Source: Achaetomium macrosporum (lineage: Eukaryota > Ascomycota > Sordariomycetes > Sordariales > Chaetomiaceae). From it: a stretch of DNA of 64,000 nucleotides. Below are positions 54,045-64,000 of the stretch, piece by piece. The stretch is from assembly GCA_033296875.1 (NCBI GenBank), contig MU860079.1, forward strand, positions 1 to 64,000, given 5' to 3'. Below the pieces are notes generated by a model, which worked only from the letters and a program-made list of their open reading frames with translations, was not told the origin of the DNA and did no database searches. The position numbers were made by a program, and so were the translations under genes. The first letter of the stretch is position 1. Each line of letters starts with the position of its first letter.

Positions 54045-55195
54045 TTAGTAGCCGTTCATAGTCATCCGTTGCGAGCTGCGGCTCATCTCGCGATCCGCTG
54101 CGGGGCTGATCGGTCTGCTGCCGTGGCCCTGGGCACTGCTCTCCTTGAGGGCCAGGAGCTGCTTGGCGCGGAACGTCTCGTAGTGGATCTGAGAAGTCGT
54201 CTCGATGAGGTCCTGGAGGTGCGTGCGGAGGAGGAAGTTCCGGAGATAGACGAATTCGCAGTGGTTCTCGTCCTCCACGTTGATGACACCCCACCGGTTC
54301 TGACGACCGCGAACCTGCTTGCCGTTGACAATGATGGACTTCTCGGAACCGACAACCGCGAAAGGGATCAAGCTCTGCTCTCGTGGTCAGAGACTCCGTA
54401 CACACATGATCCCCCCTGGACACGGGGGGCCTACCTTGATCTGTTGGTTGACTGCGCGCTCCTCATCGTCAAACTCGTCGTTGTCGTACGGGTACATTCT
54501 CAGGTTGTGGAAAGCAAACTCCTCCTTGATGCGCTCCTTGAACGCCTGCCGCTCCTCAAGGGTGAGCGAATCGGCCTTGGCAATAACGGGGACCACATTA
54601 ACAACATCGGACAGCTTCTTAAGCACGACAATATCGATCGGCTTGAGCGAGTGGCCGGAGGGCTGGATGAAGAACAGGCAGCAGTGGATGCGCGTGTCCT
54701 GGATATACCGCTCACGCTGAGCAGTAAGCTCCTTCCGGAGGTAGGCGGAGTGCTGGTCCTTGATGTACTTGACGATGGGATCCCAGCACCGGTCGTTGTT
54801 GATCAGATCGCCATAGCCGGGGGTGTCGACGATGTTCAGCCTCAGGCGGACGCCGTTCTCCTCGATGATGTGCGACACGGACTGAATCTCGGTGGTCGAG
54901 CGGATCACCTCGTCGGGATTGAGCCTACCCTTGGAGTCGATGAGGTGCGAGGCGAAGATGGTGTTGATCAGTGTCGACTTGCCCAGACCCGTCTGGCCTG
55001 CAACGCGAGACACGTCAATCCCAGCTCGGGGGATAGAGAGTGGAGCACAGGTTCAGCTGGAGGGGGGAACTGACCAACGCAGATGATGTTGAACTGGAAG
55101 CCACGCTTGAGCAGCTTGCGCTCGATCTGGGAGGTGATGCTGTCGAAACCGACGTGGCTTTGGGGATAGATGGTCGCAGCGGGCATCGACGCCAT
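54045..55195 (-). CDS. CDC10: Septin Cdc10
   Basis: GTP-binding septin that polymerises with the other septins into filaments and rings at septa, branch points and hyphal tips. Exons 55075-55195, 54435-54997 and 54045-54374, introns of 77 and 60 nt, 337 aa. The N-terminus (VGFDSITSQIERKLLKRGFQ) matches yeast Cdc10 and differs from Cdc3, Cdc11 and Cdc12. P-loop G-Q-T-G-L-G-K-S-T at 41-49, Switch II D-T-P-G-Y-G-D, base motif A-K-A-D, and the septin unique element at the end (RGRQNRWGVINVEDENHCEFVYLRN). There is no C-terminal coiled coil, another Cdc10 trait: the protein ends in a short Ser/Arg-rich tail. It is divergent from the mitochondrial L32 gene. Confidence 0.95.
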
Positions 55196-55803
55196 TTTTT
55201 CCGGTGTTGCGAGACGAGGTCTCTAATCCAAAAAATAAAATAACGATCGAGAATCACGCGCCGTGGGGCAATAGGGCGTGCCGGTAAGTGGAATTCGAGG
55301 ACGATAGAGTCCGCTGGCGACAAATTGAGACCGAGTGGATGCGGTCGGGCGTGGTGTTGAAGGGGGATTTCTTTTGCGGCGGCAGCTCCTCGTAAAGCAT
55401 AATTTCCATCAAGGGGTCGCTGAGCTGGCCTGGGAAAGGGGTCGGGAAGCTGTTGGTTCGTGATTGGCTTGTGGGACCCGCCCAGGCACGCAGCCCAATT
55501 GGGTTAAGGCGTGCAGTGAACACCCAAGCTAAGATGGGCCGTGCCAACCCTGTCCGGCCGTCTTCAGGGAATGGAGGATTCCGTTGCCGACATTTTTTCT
55601 GGGTGACAACGGCGACCGAACCGACGGCGCGATCACCGCAGGGGCCTTAGCCAAACAACGACAGGAGGGAATGCTGTAGTTGCATCCTCCCAACAAGAGC
55701 AGCGGAGAACTAGGGGAACACGATTGAGCGCCGAGCGCTTCCCGGGCCAAGTCTACCATCAGCCAGTCGACCGGATCCTCGACGAACTTCCCCATATTTA
55801 AAG
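55196..55803. other. Divergent promoter region, CDC10 and bL32m genes
   Basis: 608 nt shared upstream region of the septin (minus) and bL32m (plus). No clear TATA box. Short frames only. Confidence 0.4.
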
Positions 55804-56273
55804 ATGGCGTTAGCAGCGCCGGTGATGAGGATGGCATCCTCCAGCGCCTTCCTCCCGAAAATCCTACCTACGACTCTGTTTTCGACATCGAGGATACAGA
55901 TCTATGCCCAACAGTTCTCGCTACCCCTGTTGCCATCCCTCACCCTCGCCGTTCCCGTCGGCTTCCAGCTCGGCCTGCCGTCATTACCATCAATCCTCGA
56001 AGGGATCTGGGAGTCGATCCTCAAGGCGGTGCCCAAGAAGAAGACGTCGCACATGAAGAAGAGACATAGGCAGATGGCAGGAAAGGCGTTGAAGGACGTG
56101 ACTTCACTGTGCAAGTGCCCTGCGTGCGGAGAGATTAAGAGGATGCACTATCTGTGCCCGCACTGCGCAGCAAGTGAGAGAAGCCATGCCCTGGACCGGC
56201 AATTCGCATGCTGACATGGATCACAGAATTGAGGGAGTTCATGAACAAGGAGGCCCAGGCGAAGAAAGCTTGA
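55804..56273 (+). CDS. MRPL32: Mitochondrial large-subunit ribosomal protein bL32m
   Basis: Structural component of the mitochondrial 54S ribosomal subunit. Exon 1 is 55804-56173 and exon 2 is 56227-56273, with a 53-nt intron (CTGAC branch). The product is 138 aa. The long N-terminal part (about 75 residues) is a mitochondrial presequence and mature N-terminus. In yeast it is cleaved by the m-AAA protease, which gates ribosome assembly. The mature core has VPKKKTSHMKKRHRQMAGKA, then a zinc ribbon with C-P-A-C at 105-108 and C-P-H-C at 118-121, then the C-terminal helix KLREFMNKEAQ, which only the splice supplies. Length and motif order fit the family. Confidence 0.94.
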
Positions 56274-56751
56274 ACGGTGTGCTCGTATGTCTACGTTGAG
56301 GGTTCACTTGGTCGGTGGAAAGGCATACGCCGAAGGCGTATTCGTATATGGCCTCTCCCTCACCTCGAAACCCAGAGGGAGCCATTCGCAGGGTCCGATG
56401 TACATATACTGTAACATTATCAGCGCCAAGGTCACGATTGCTGCAAGCTGTTGGCTGCCACTGTGGGATGGCTAGGCCAGTTCCTTGAAGCAATGGGAAG
56501 GGGTTGGAAAGCATTGAAAGGAAGGCCGCCATAGACTCCACGGTACGGGAATCGAGCTAGAAACCCAGTTTGGACTCAAACTCATTTCTGTCGCTGGAGT
56601 CCGAGGTAGATCGCGGATTGTGAGATCCGATAAGGGAACCACAATCGCCTTGAACCCCACCATATTTCCTGCAGCTGCAACTGCGACTGGTACTTCAAAG
56701 CATCCTCACAACAAACCACTTCCAGACCCAAAGCGATCCATATAAGCGGCA
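56274..56751. other. SKI8 promoter region
   Basis: 478 nt between two plus-strand genes. A TATATAAG-like word lies about 10 nt before the SKI8 ATG, so if it is the TATA box the true start site must be downstream or the word is unused. Confidence 0.35.
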
Positions 56752-57935
56752 ATGGTAAGTTGAACCTCAAATCCACTTGAGAATACTATCACTGACATAT
56801 TTGCAGTCAAAACAGTACCTCACCGCCCACACAGTGGACGAAGGCAAGCTGCACAACCCCGCCATGTTCTTCTTTCTAACCACCAGCTGCTAACACGACC
56901 CCAGCACACCCAGCTGAGATCTTCTCCCTCGCGCCCACCCCGACCTCACTCCTCTCCGCAAGTGGCTCCTCAGCCCTCCGAGTCCACAGCACCACCGACC
57001 CCTCCTTCCCCCTCCAACAAACTATCCCAAACGCGCATAAACTGGGCTGTCACCACATCTGCACGGCGCGCGGCGGACTAGGCAACGTCGCCGCGAGTGT
57101 CGGTTTTGGTGGCGAGATCAAAATATGGCGTCTCGGGCCATCATCATCAGACGAAAAGAGAAATGAGTGGCAACTCGAGTGGGAACTGCCGCCGTCCAAG
57201 ACCAACGGCGGCGATGTCTGGGCCGTGGCGCTGAGCGCCGACGAGGAGTATCTCGCGTGCACGACCAGCGACGGTAGGATCCACGTGTGGGAGATTGGGA
57301 CGCGGGAGAAGATCCAAACATACGAGACGGGCGCGAGAGGAGGGGGCAGTTTTGCGATGGCGGTGGATCTGAGTCGCGATGGCAGGCTGACGGCCAGTGG
57401 GCATGAGAGCGGTGCCGTGTACGTGTTTAATAATGATGCTGGGAGGATGGTTTATTCGCTTTCTGGTAAGTTAACTGGGGACTTGAGGAAGCAGGGGGGT
57501 AGGCGAGACTTAAGCTGACACTTGGTGGCAGGGCTTGCGAAGCCTGTCAGGGCCGTTGCATTTTCACCGGGTTGCAAGCGTCTTGCTGCTGCGGGCAACG
57601 CGGGCATCATCGCGCTTTATGACATGGAGCATGGCGAGCATGTTGGCAACCTCACGACGCCGAGCGGCCGGCCTGCGTGGATTACCTCGCTGGACTGGAA
57701 CGACGCGGGCGAGTACCTTCTGAGCGGGTCGCTCGATGGCAAGGTCAAGGTCTGGGATGTGGCACGTGGGGCATGTGTGGCGACGCATAGCGAGACGGAA
57801 TCGGCCTTGTGGAGTGTCAGGTGGTTGCCCAAGACTGAGCGGGCGTTGGGGCCAGGCATGGCCAAGAGCGAGATGTTCTGCGCCGCGGGTGCGAGCCGCA
57901 GTCTCACCTTCTACCGGGAAGCGACAGGGTCTTGA
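56752..57935 (+). CDS. SKI8: WD40 protein Ski8 (Ski complex; Rec14-like)
   Basis: Beta-propeller scaffold of the Ski2-Ski3-Ski8 complex that feeds mRNA into the cytoplasmic exosome; in meiosis the same protein supports Spo11 double-strand breaks. Exons: 56752-56754 (the ATG alone), 56807-56843, 56905-57465 and 57532-57935, 334 aa. The second intron (56844-56904) needs a GC donor (GAAG/GCAAGC), with CTAAC branch and CAG acceptor. A GT alternative in frame was not found. The joined N-terminus SKQYLTAHTVDEAHPAEIFSLAP matches the Ski8 family. WD repeats follow: GGEIKIWRL, GDVWAVALS...DGRIHVWE, ASGHESGAVYVFN, LLSGSLDGKVKVWD, with the closing strand SRSLTFYREATGS. The length is slightly below yeast Ski8 (397 aa). 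Confidence 0.9.
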
Positions 57936-58733
57936 GTGTGATGCCTAGGGACTGGTTGCTTCGGGTTGGACAAGATGGGACGAACGCTGGCTTATTATTT
58001 GCCCAACTGCTCTGTGGGTGGGATAGACAAAATGCATGGACATGGCGCTTGGCCAGAGGAGCTGCTTATTCTGTCAATGACAGCTATAGCTGACTGGTCT
58101 ACAAGACTAAGGTCCCTCTATGTAACTCCAGAAACCTGGTTACGGGGTTCACATCGCAAGGGCTTTGGTGTGCTAGACAGCTGTTCATGGAAGCGTGCTG
58201 AAAGAGTTTGTCAGTTTGGACGCCTACTGTGCGCTGGCATCAGTCTGCCCACCGAAGGAATATATCTTCCAAGTTCCAACCGAGTTTTGCCAGTGAGCTT
58301 TTATACATTGCTTATTCACGCTCGATGTGACTTTGTTACTCGTTCTGGGTTGAGAAACAAGTCCAACAAGCATCCTTGTTATACAGGAACTCGCTTCAGC
58401 GGTCAGTGCTTTTCAGTCTCTTTTATTCACTCGGAGGCTTGGGACATGATTCGGCTGTCCCACCTCATGATTCCCTTCCAGCTGGTCACGTGAGTTGGCG
58501 CATCGTTCGTGACAGCCCGGTTGCCCCGCCAGCGCCCCCTTTGGGACAGCGCCAAGCGGCATTGCAGCAATCCAGTCGTCATTTCTCCTGCTCCGACTTC
58601 CTCCCGATTTCGCAACTCAATCAAACGGTTCGCTCTGTCCTCAAAATCCTACTCCCATCCCCGAATTGGAGTTGATCCAGTCCCGCTATCTAACCATACT
58701 CGAAAAAATCAACCCATTGACGTCACCTCCAAA
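57936..58733. other. Intergenic before the polymerase delta subunit gene
   Basis: 798 nt between two plus-strand genes. An open frame that runs into the next gene without a better start is read here as 5' UTR. Nothing else was recognised. Confidence 0.35.
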
Positions 58734-59425
58734 ATGCCGGCCACCCGCAAATCCACCCGTGCGTCAGCCGGCGCCGGCAAGCAACAAACATTGAGCTTCA
58801 AGCACAAAGTCACCAAGGCCATCAAAACCGGCAAGGACGGCTACAAGTCGCCGTCCCGCACGAGGGAATATGTACCGAAGCCCTCACCCGAGCCCGAGAG
58901 CAAGAAAGCGGAGGAGGATGCGTCTTCTCCGACCACCGACGAAGAGCATGACCGCGACCTTCCCCAGCCTGAAGTACAAGCACAGCCCGCGGTGCAGGAC
59001 AAATCCGAGGCGGAGCTCCAAGCCGAAAAGATTACCGACAAGGCGATCGAGCGGTACTGGGACCGCATCGAAGCGAGCCGAAGTGCGAGGGCCGTGCACA
59101 GGAAGCACACGGAGGGCTTGACGACGGGGGAGAAGGTGCTGAGGTATTTTGATGTTAGCTCGCAGTATGGGGTACGTATTCGCTCTGCATTTGGTTAACT
59201 ACCTGATTTCTTGGAGATGCTTGGCTAACTCGTCGTTTGCTGCAGCCTTGCATCGGCATTACACGGATCAAGCGGTGGCAGCGGGCGCAGAGATTAGGGC
59301 TGAACCCGCCGATCGAGGTCCTGGCAGTGCTGCTGAAGGAGGAGGCCGAGGGTAATAAGGGGATTGAGAGAGCGCATATGGATGAGCTCTTGAACTCAAC
59401 TGCTGTTGGCTCAGTTGGGGTCTGA
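58734..59425 (+). CDS. DNA polymerase delta subunit 4 (Cdm1/POLD4)
   Basis: Smallest, stabilising subunit of the replicative polymerase delta, nuclear. Exon 1 is 58734-59171 and exon 2 is 59246-59425, with a 74-nt intron. The product is 205 aa. The N-terminus holds a short QQTLSFKHK motif (about 17-25) resembling a degenerate PCNA-interaction box and a basic stretch. The middle is disordered with Pro/Glu/Asp. The POLD4 domain spans the splice: LRYFDVSSQYG-PCIGITRIKRWQRAQRLGLNPPIEVLAVLLKEE. It contains the family signature C-I-G-I-x-R-x-x-R-W-x-R. The ATG at 58734 was preferred to upstream frame because the basic PIP-like start follows directly. Homologues occur in fission yeast (Cdm1) and animals but not in budding yeast. 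Confidence 0.92.
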
Positions 59426-59642
59426 GCTGTTGGGGTGCGAGCATTGCCCGCTCTTCCCTTCGGATCATATGGTTCATATGATTTGTACGATGATGATGGC
59501 TTGGGGAATGGCGTTTCGGAGTTCATGAGGGCAGGGGCTATGTTTACGCGTTTTTGCACTGAGTCTATTTCCTAGATGGACTTGCTGGCTCTGTTGTGGT
59601 CTGCAGCGATTAAGCGCTGTTCTAGAGCTTAGCGAACCTGGC

Positions 59643-61012
59643 TCAGTACCAGATGCTTCTTGTTCGATGGTGCGGGACCGTCTCCTGCCCTGCAACTTCC
59701 ATTTCCTTTATGGTGTCGTACAGGAAGAAATCGATGAGAACGGCGTTTATGTGAGAGTCCGGGTGCTCTTTGACAATTTCCCTCCGTATCAGTTCTACGC
59801 ACCAGATGGTGCATGCTGCCATAAGTCAGAATGGGCGGGTATTTCCGTAATAAACACAGCATGCTTACCCCTTAGCTGCACCTCCCAGCTCCCACCTGAG
59901 GGTATTTCTCTCTTCTCCTGTATTGCCGAGTTCAGTGGCGGGCAGTAGGTGAGGCACCCCATGCTGTTCAAGATCTGGGGCACGCGGTAGTCCGCAAACA
60001 TGGTGATCTTGTCGATGTCCCAAAATTCTCCGTATCCCTCGCCCTCAAAGCAGGCCCACAAATCAGCAACCAAGATCTGTGCTCGTTTAAGAATACGGAT
60101 AGGCTTGCGCCGTCCGTCAAAGGCATGCTCATCTCGGAAGCAATCAAAGTCCCGAGCCAGCAGGTTGACCAGATGGGCGGCCGATCCGTTGGCTGCGGCA
60201 ATCAGGTTTACGGGATGGCATTGGTATTTCTGGAGCCCGTGTCAGATCCCGGCTCGCGACTACACCATGGGACAAGGTCTCAAAGAACTTGAATTGCGGC
60301 CCAACGGTTGGACACATACTTCGTACAGCACCCTGCCGGCCTCACGCAGACAGGCTAACCGCTCGTGCAGCAATGGTATCTCCTCGTCTGTGCAAGACCT
60401 GAAGACCCGCTTCAGGACATCCAAAGTGAACTCCTGTTCGTTTTGCCAGAAGTGAGAGTCCGTAATAGGTATTCCTTATGAAACCATATCAATATCCAAG
60501 TCCCATGAGGGAAGAGCGAGTTTCATAGCATAGACCGGTAGCGACGAGCGCCGTTGACACCTGCGTACGGGAGCCTACCTACCTTCATCCAACGCCCGCT
60601 GCAATGCGGCAACCAAGCTCCAGTACCCGGTCCACCGTTTGCCGCGGTACTCAATCGCAAACCGCTCTGCATCAGGTTTCTCAGACCAGAAGGAAAAGTT
60701 CAGCAGGTCCATGGTGAAGATGAAGGCGATGGTGGCCCTGTCCGCATCTCCGCCATCGTGAGCTGCCTTGGGGTGCAGCTCATGGTCGGACCAGGTCGTG
60801 GGCGAGTACTGCTTTCGCTGCATCCGCGAGTAGATGGCCGCAGCCGCGTTCTTGCACGAGCGCATGTCGATCGCAACGTCGATGGCGTTGTCGTAAACAT
60901 ACTCTGCCCCCTCTAGGACCCCTGTTTCGGGCTCTTCGTTGATGGTGAGTTTCCCTTGCAGGTGCTGCCGGAGAAGGGCAAGGAGTTCCGGGTCGGCTTC
61001 GTCGTCTGACAT
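59643..61012 (-). CDS. QNG1: Queuosine 5'-phosphate N-glycosylase/hydrolase QNG1 (DUF2419)
   Basis: Queuosine-salvage enzyme: releases the queuine base from queuosine monophosphate so it can be inserted in tRNA. Exons 60583-61012, 60320-60474, 59869-60229 and 59643-59815, introns of 108, 90 and 53 nt, 372 aa. The first intron ends in a plain AAG (60475-60477), so its acceptor is the least certain. Landmarks: TGVLEGAEYVYDNAIDVAID, IAFIFTMDLLNFSFWSE, RGKRWTGYWSLVAALQRA, then TDSHFW, RAQILVADLWACF, DIDKITMFADYRVPQIL, and the C-terminal WCVELIRREI...VLIDFFLYD...HHRTRSIWY. The MDLLNFSFW and FADYRVPQ motifs hold the Asp and aromatic residues of this family. Fungi cannot make queuosine and must salvage it. 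A tRNA-guanine transglycosylase gene would be expected elsewhere in the genome. Confidence 0.93.
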
Positions 61013-62203
61013 TTTGAGCGAGAACAGAAAGCGTTGCGAAGATCAAGGTCGGAAGCAGAGTCCAGGCTGAGTCTGAGGTTTGCGAATGAAAAGAGATGTC
61101 AAACAGGATGTGGGTTTTGACATGGCGCGAAACAGGAGTATGCCAAGCACTCCAGATTTTGTAACATTGAATGGCTGAATATTTTAGTTACTGTGTAAGT
61201 GAAGCTTGGCTAGTGGGCAGAAATGCTTGCTTCCATTAGAAGCTGGATTTCGCAGTCTTCGTGACAGTAGCCTACAATATGTAGGTAGCGTTATAAAATG
61301 TCATTGAGGTTTATACAATCTGGAGACACTAGGAAAGCTCAGAACGGCAGTGGTGCTTGTCCACAACTTACAAGTAGTGTATGTGATGTGTCAGGGTGTC
61401 GCTCCGGCCTGTAAAGCATGCAATAGGAATATGAAATGATTCACTGCATGAGCTACCTCGTGTAGTAAGGCAGGAAGATCCCTCGCATGCAACTGAGCGC
61501 CCAGATTTCCAGGGAATAAGAAGTTCTTTTCACATGAGAAGCTTGAACCGTATCCATCCAGTGTAACAATCACGGAGCACTGACGGTGTTCCTGCCGATG
61601 CCGAGTGTAGGGTTCCGTCATGAAATTTACATATTACGGATTTCAACCGATTTTTGTTATAGAAGATTTCCTGGAGACTCTGAAATTTCCAGTAATTAAA
61701 GCGGGACCACTATAAGCATCAGAGTATTTACAATCAGCAGGCGTATAAGATGCTTAGGTAAGGTTAGGTCCTCGAGCTTTGAGCGGTAGTTGAATCCTCT
61801 GCCTATGGAAAACCCTAACCCAGAAGGGGACCCGCATGCCTAATAGGGTATAGCGGAAAAGCTAGGAAATTACAGAAGCCAGGCCTTTTTTGGAAATTCA
61901 AAATTCAAGCCAGAGGAGGAAATTACGGAACCCTAGCCGAGTGGGGCTTGCGCTCGGGCCACCTTCAATTCAATTCCGGCGCGCTGACGCCTTGCGCGTG
62001 TCGACCCACAACGCCGATCAACGTTCCTGGGGATTCTGGTCGCAACTGGGTTTGAGAAACGGAATCCACGCCATGACAAGGCTGCGAGCCCAACTTTTTC
62101 TATTTCTCATGACGACGTTATTCCGAACAACCATATAGCTTCTTGGCGCTTTTCTCAGGAACTCGACGTTCTCTTCGCTCTGCATCGCCACGCCCATTGC
62201 ATC
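61013..62203. other. Intergenic, AT-richer than the rest
   Basis: 1.19 kb separating divergent genes QNG1 (minus) and UBA2 (plus), with long AT-rich runs at 61600-61750. No open frame longer than about 80 codons and none with a motif. Contains both promoters. Confidence 0.45.
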
Positions 62204-64000
62204 ATGGATCCAGCAATTGGGACCGACAGCTCGGTGCTCTCTGTGCCGGCTGCGCCGGTTGCGGCGGTTGCGCCAGCGGCAGGCCTCTCTTTGACTCGCG
62301 ATAGCTTCAACGCGCAGTCGCTAGGCCGCAGTTTGAATGTGCATGTCAAACAGGTGGGTAGCCGAAGGTCAACCGCTCCCTTGTTCTCACATCCAACCAC
62401 ATGTTCGGTGCTCCTCCAAAGACTCTCAGAGAAAAAGTCGCATTCAACCTCTGCTCTTCTCAATCAAGTTCAACTTGCTTTTCGGATTATTAAATCTTTC
62501 TCTTGCCACATTGGTCCAAACTAGCCCACTATGTCGCCTGACATGGAGCTCGATCGTCCATCGCCGCTAACCGAGACCGAGCAGGCGCGCGTGCTAATGG
62601 TCGGTGCTGGCGGAATCGGCTGCGAATTGCTCAAGAACCTGGTGCTTACCGGCTTCGGAGAGGTTCACGTTGTTGACCTCGATACGATCGACCTGAGCAA
62701 TCTCAATCGGCAGTTCTTGTTCCGTCAGGAACATATCAAGAAGTCCAAGGCATTGGTACGAACCTACCTCAATGCCTTAGACCAGGATTACCGACTAACA
62801 GCCCTGACTTGCCAGGTCGCAAAAGAGGTCGCCGAGAAGTTTAACCCGGCCGTCAAGATCGTCGCTCACCATGCCAACATCAAGGATCCCGAGTTCAGCA
62901 TTGAATGGTTCAGTGGGTTCAGGCTGGTTTTCAATGCATTGGATAACCTTGAGGCAAGGCGACATGTCAACAAGATGTGCCTGGCTGCGGACGTGCCGTT
63001 GATCGAGAGCGGGACCACGGGCTTCAACGGGCAGGTCCAGGTTATTAAGAAGGGTGTCACGGCATGCTACGATTGCACGCCAAAGGAGACCCCCAAGACA
63101 TTTCCTGTCTGCACAATCCGCAGTACCCCGAGCCAGCCGATTCACTGCATTGTATGGGGCAAGAGCTATCTGCTAAACGAGATATTTGGGACAAGCGAGG
63201 AGGAGTCAGCCTTCGACCATTCCTCAGACGCCGACAATGCGAAAGAGATCGAGGAGCTCAGGAGGGAATCCGAGGCGCTAAGAAAAATTCGCGAATCGGT
63301 GGGCAGGCCTGAGTTTCACCAGATGCTCTTCGACAAAGTCTTCAACACAGACATCGTCCGATTGCGCTCTATGGAGGACATGTGGAAGAACAGGAAGCCC
63401 CCGGAGGCCCTCGACTACAAGACTCTCTTAGTTCGGGCTTCGGAAGCGATGGCAGCCAAAGATGCTGTGCTGAAGGATGACCAGAAAGTTTGGTCATTAG
63501 AAGAGAACCTGGTTGTCTTCAAGGATAGCTTAGACCGGCTGAGCAAGCGCGTCCTCGACATGAAGAACGCGGGAACGGAAGATGCGATCATCACATTCGA
63601 CAAGGACGACGACGACACCTTGGACTTCGTTGCTGCAAGCGCAAACATCAGGTCGACGCTCTTTGGCATTGACCGAAAGTCCAAGTTTGACATCAAACAG
63701 ATGGCGGGTAATATCATTCCCGCCATTGCAACAACGAATGCCATTGTAGCCGGTCTCTGTGTCCTCGAGGCATTCAAGGTTCTCAAGGGCGAGTACGACA
63801 AGGCAAAGGAGGTGTTCCTGACGCCGTTTGCACCTGCCAGGCTCCTAGCTTCAGACAGGTCAAGAGAGCCAAACCCTGACTGCCCGGTTTGCGGTGTCTT
63901 CCAGACACGGGCTTACGTCGACTTATCGAGGGCGACATTAAACGATCTCGTGGAGGACTTCCTGAAGCTTCAGTTGGGATACGGCGAGAAGGAGATTTCC
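62204..64000 (+). CDS. UBA2: SUMO-activating enzyme subunit Uba2, partial at window end
   Basis: Catalytic subunit of the Aos1-Uba2 E1 that adenylates SUMO and passes it to Ubc9, in the nucleus. Exon 1 is 62204-62353, exon 2 is 62585-62755, and exon 3 runs from 62816 to the window end without a stop. Introns are 231 and 60 nt. About 502 residues are visible. Exon 1 gives a family-like SLGRSLNVHVKQ joined to ARVLMVGAGGIGCELLKNLVL, the nucleotide-binding GxGGIG motif. The adenylation residues are in DLSNLNRQFLF. The active-site cysteine is about Cys206 in T-F-P-V-C-T-I-R. Zinc ligands are in C-Y-D-C and C-P-V-C. An acidic insert (DKDDDD) lies between. A second in-frame ATG at 62531 just before exon 2 offers an unspliced alternative start. 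The ubiquitin-fold domain and tail lie beyond the window. Confidence 0.94.

Noticed and set aside
54045..55195. Cdc12 or Cdc11 septin
   Set aside because: The N-terminal VGFDSITSQIE motif, short length and absence of a C-terminal coiled coil point to Cdc10.

Overview
This is nuclear DNA of a filamentous ascomycete, most likely a Sordariomycete (class-level placement is inference from protein similarity to the Neurospora/Chaetomium type). Support: gene-dense GC-rich sequence, short GT-AG introns (mostly 47-110 nt, with CTGAC/CTAAC-like branch sites close to the acceptor), intron-split genes for conserved eukaryotic proteins, and an intron-containing nuclear tRNA-Ser. All exon models below were made by hand from reading frame, splice sites and family similarity.

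Layout. 0.4-3 kb: tRNA-Ser(GCU), then an unknown basic protein gene with an in-frame stop. 3.8-19.5 kb: housekeeping block (RRP12 ribosome biogenesis; SEC17/alpha-SNAP; a GatC-like mitochondrial amidotransferase subunit; a TMCO4/DUF726 membrane hydrolase; YPI1 PP1 regulator; a DENN-C1 protein). 19.5-22.9 kb: a gene-poor stretch. 22.9-29.9 kb: a TRAPPC13 homologue, a KHDC4-type KH protein, and a convergent amino-acid pair, ILV6 and ornithine carbamoyltransferase, each with a perfect TGACTCA (Gcn4/CPC1 site) about 120-130 bp upstream. 31-51 kb: accessory region with an exo-rhamnogalacturonan lyase (PL26-like), an ACS/Dal5-type MFS transporter, an FAD monooxygenase, a secreted TAP-like hydrolase and a large TBC RabGAP. 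It is bracketed by two related, oppositely oriented LRR/F-box-like genes: the one at 31 kb is a relic, and the one at 49-51 kb has a broken 5' part. 51.7-64 kb: a two-OB-fold-like unknown protein, septin CDC10, mitochondrial bL32m, SKI8, the DNA polymerase delta small subunit, queuosine salvage QNG1, and UBA2 (SUMO E1), which runs off the window end.

No bacterial-type operon, CRISPR array, phage, intact transposon or rRNA gene was seen. The most unusual items are the degenerate inverted F-box/LRR-like pair around the 31-51 kb accessory block, the PL26-plus-anion-transporter pair, the paired CPC1 sites, a GC-AG intron and an ATG-only first coding exon in SKI8, and the interrupted basic-repeat gene near the left end.
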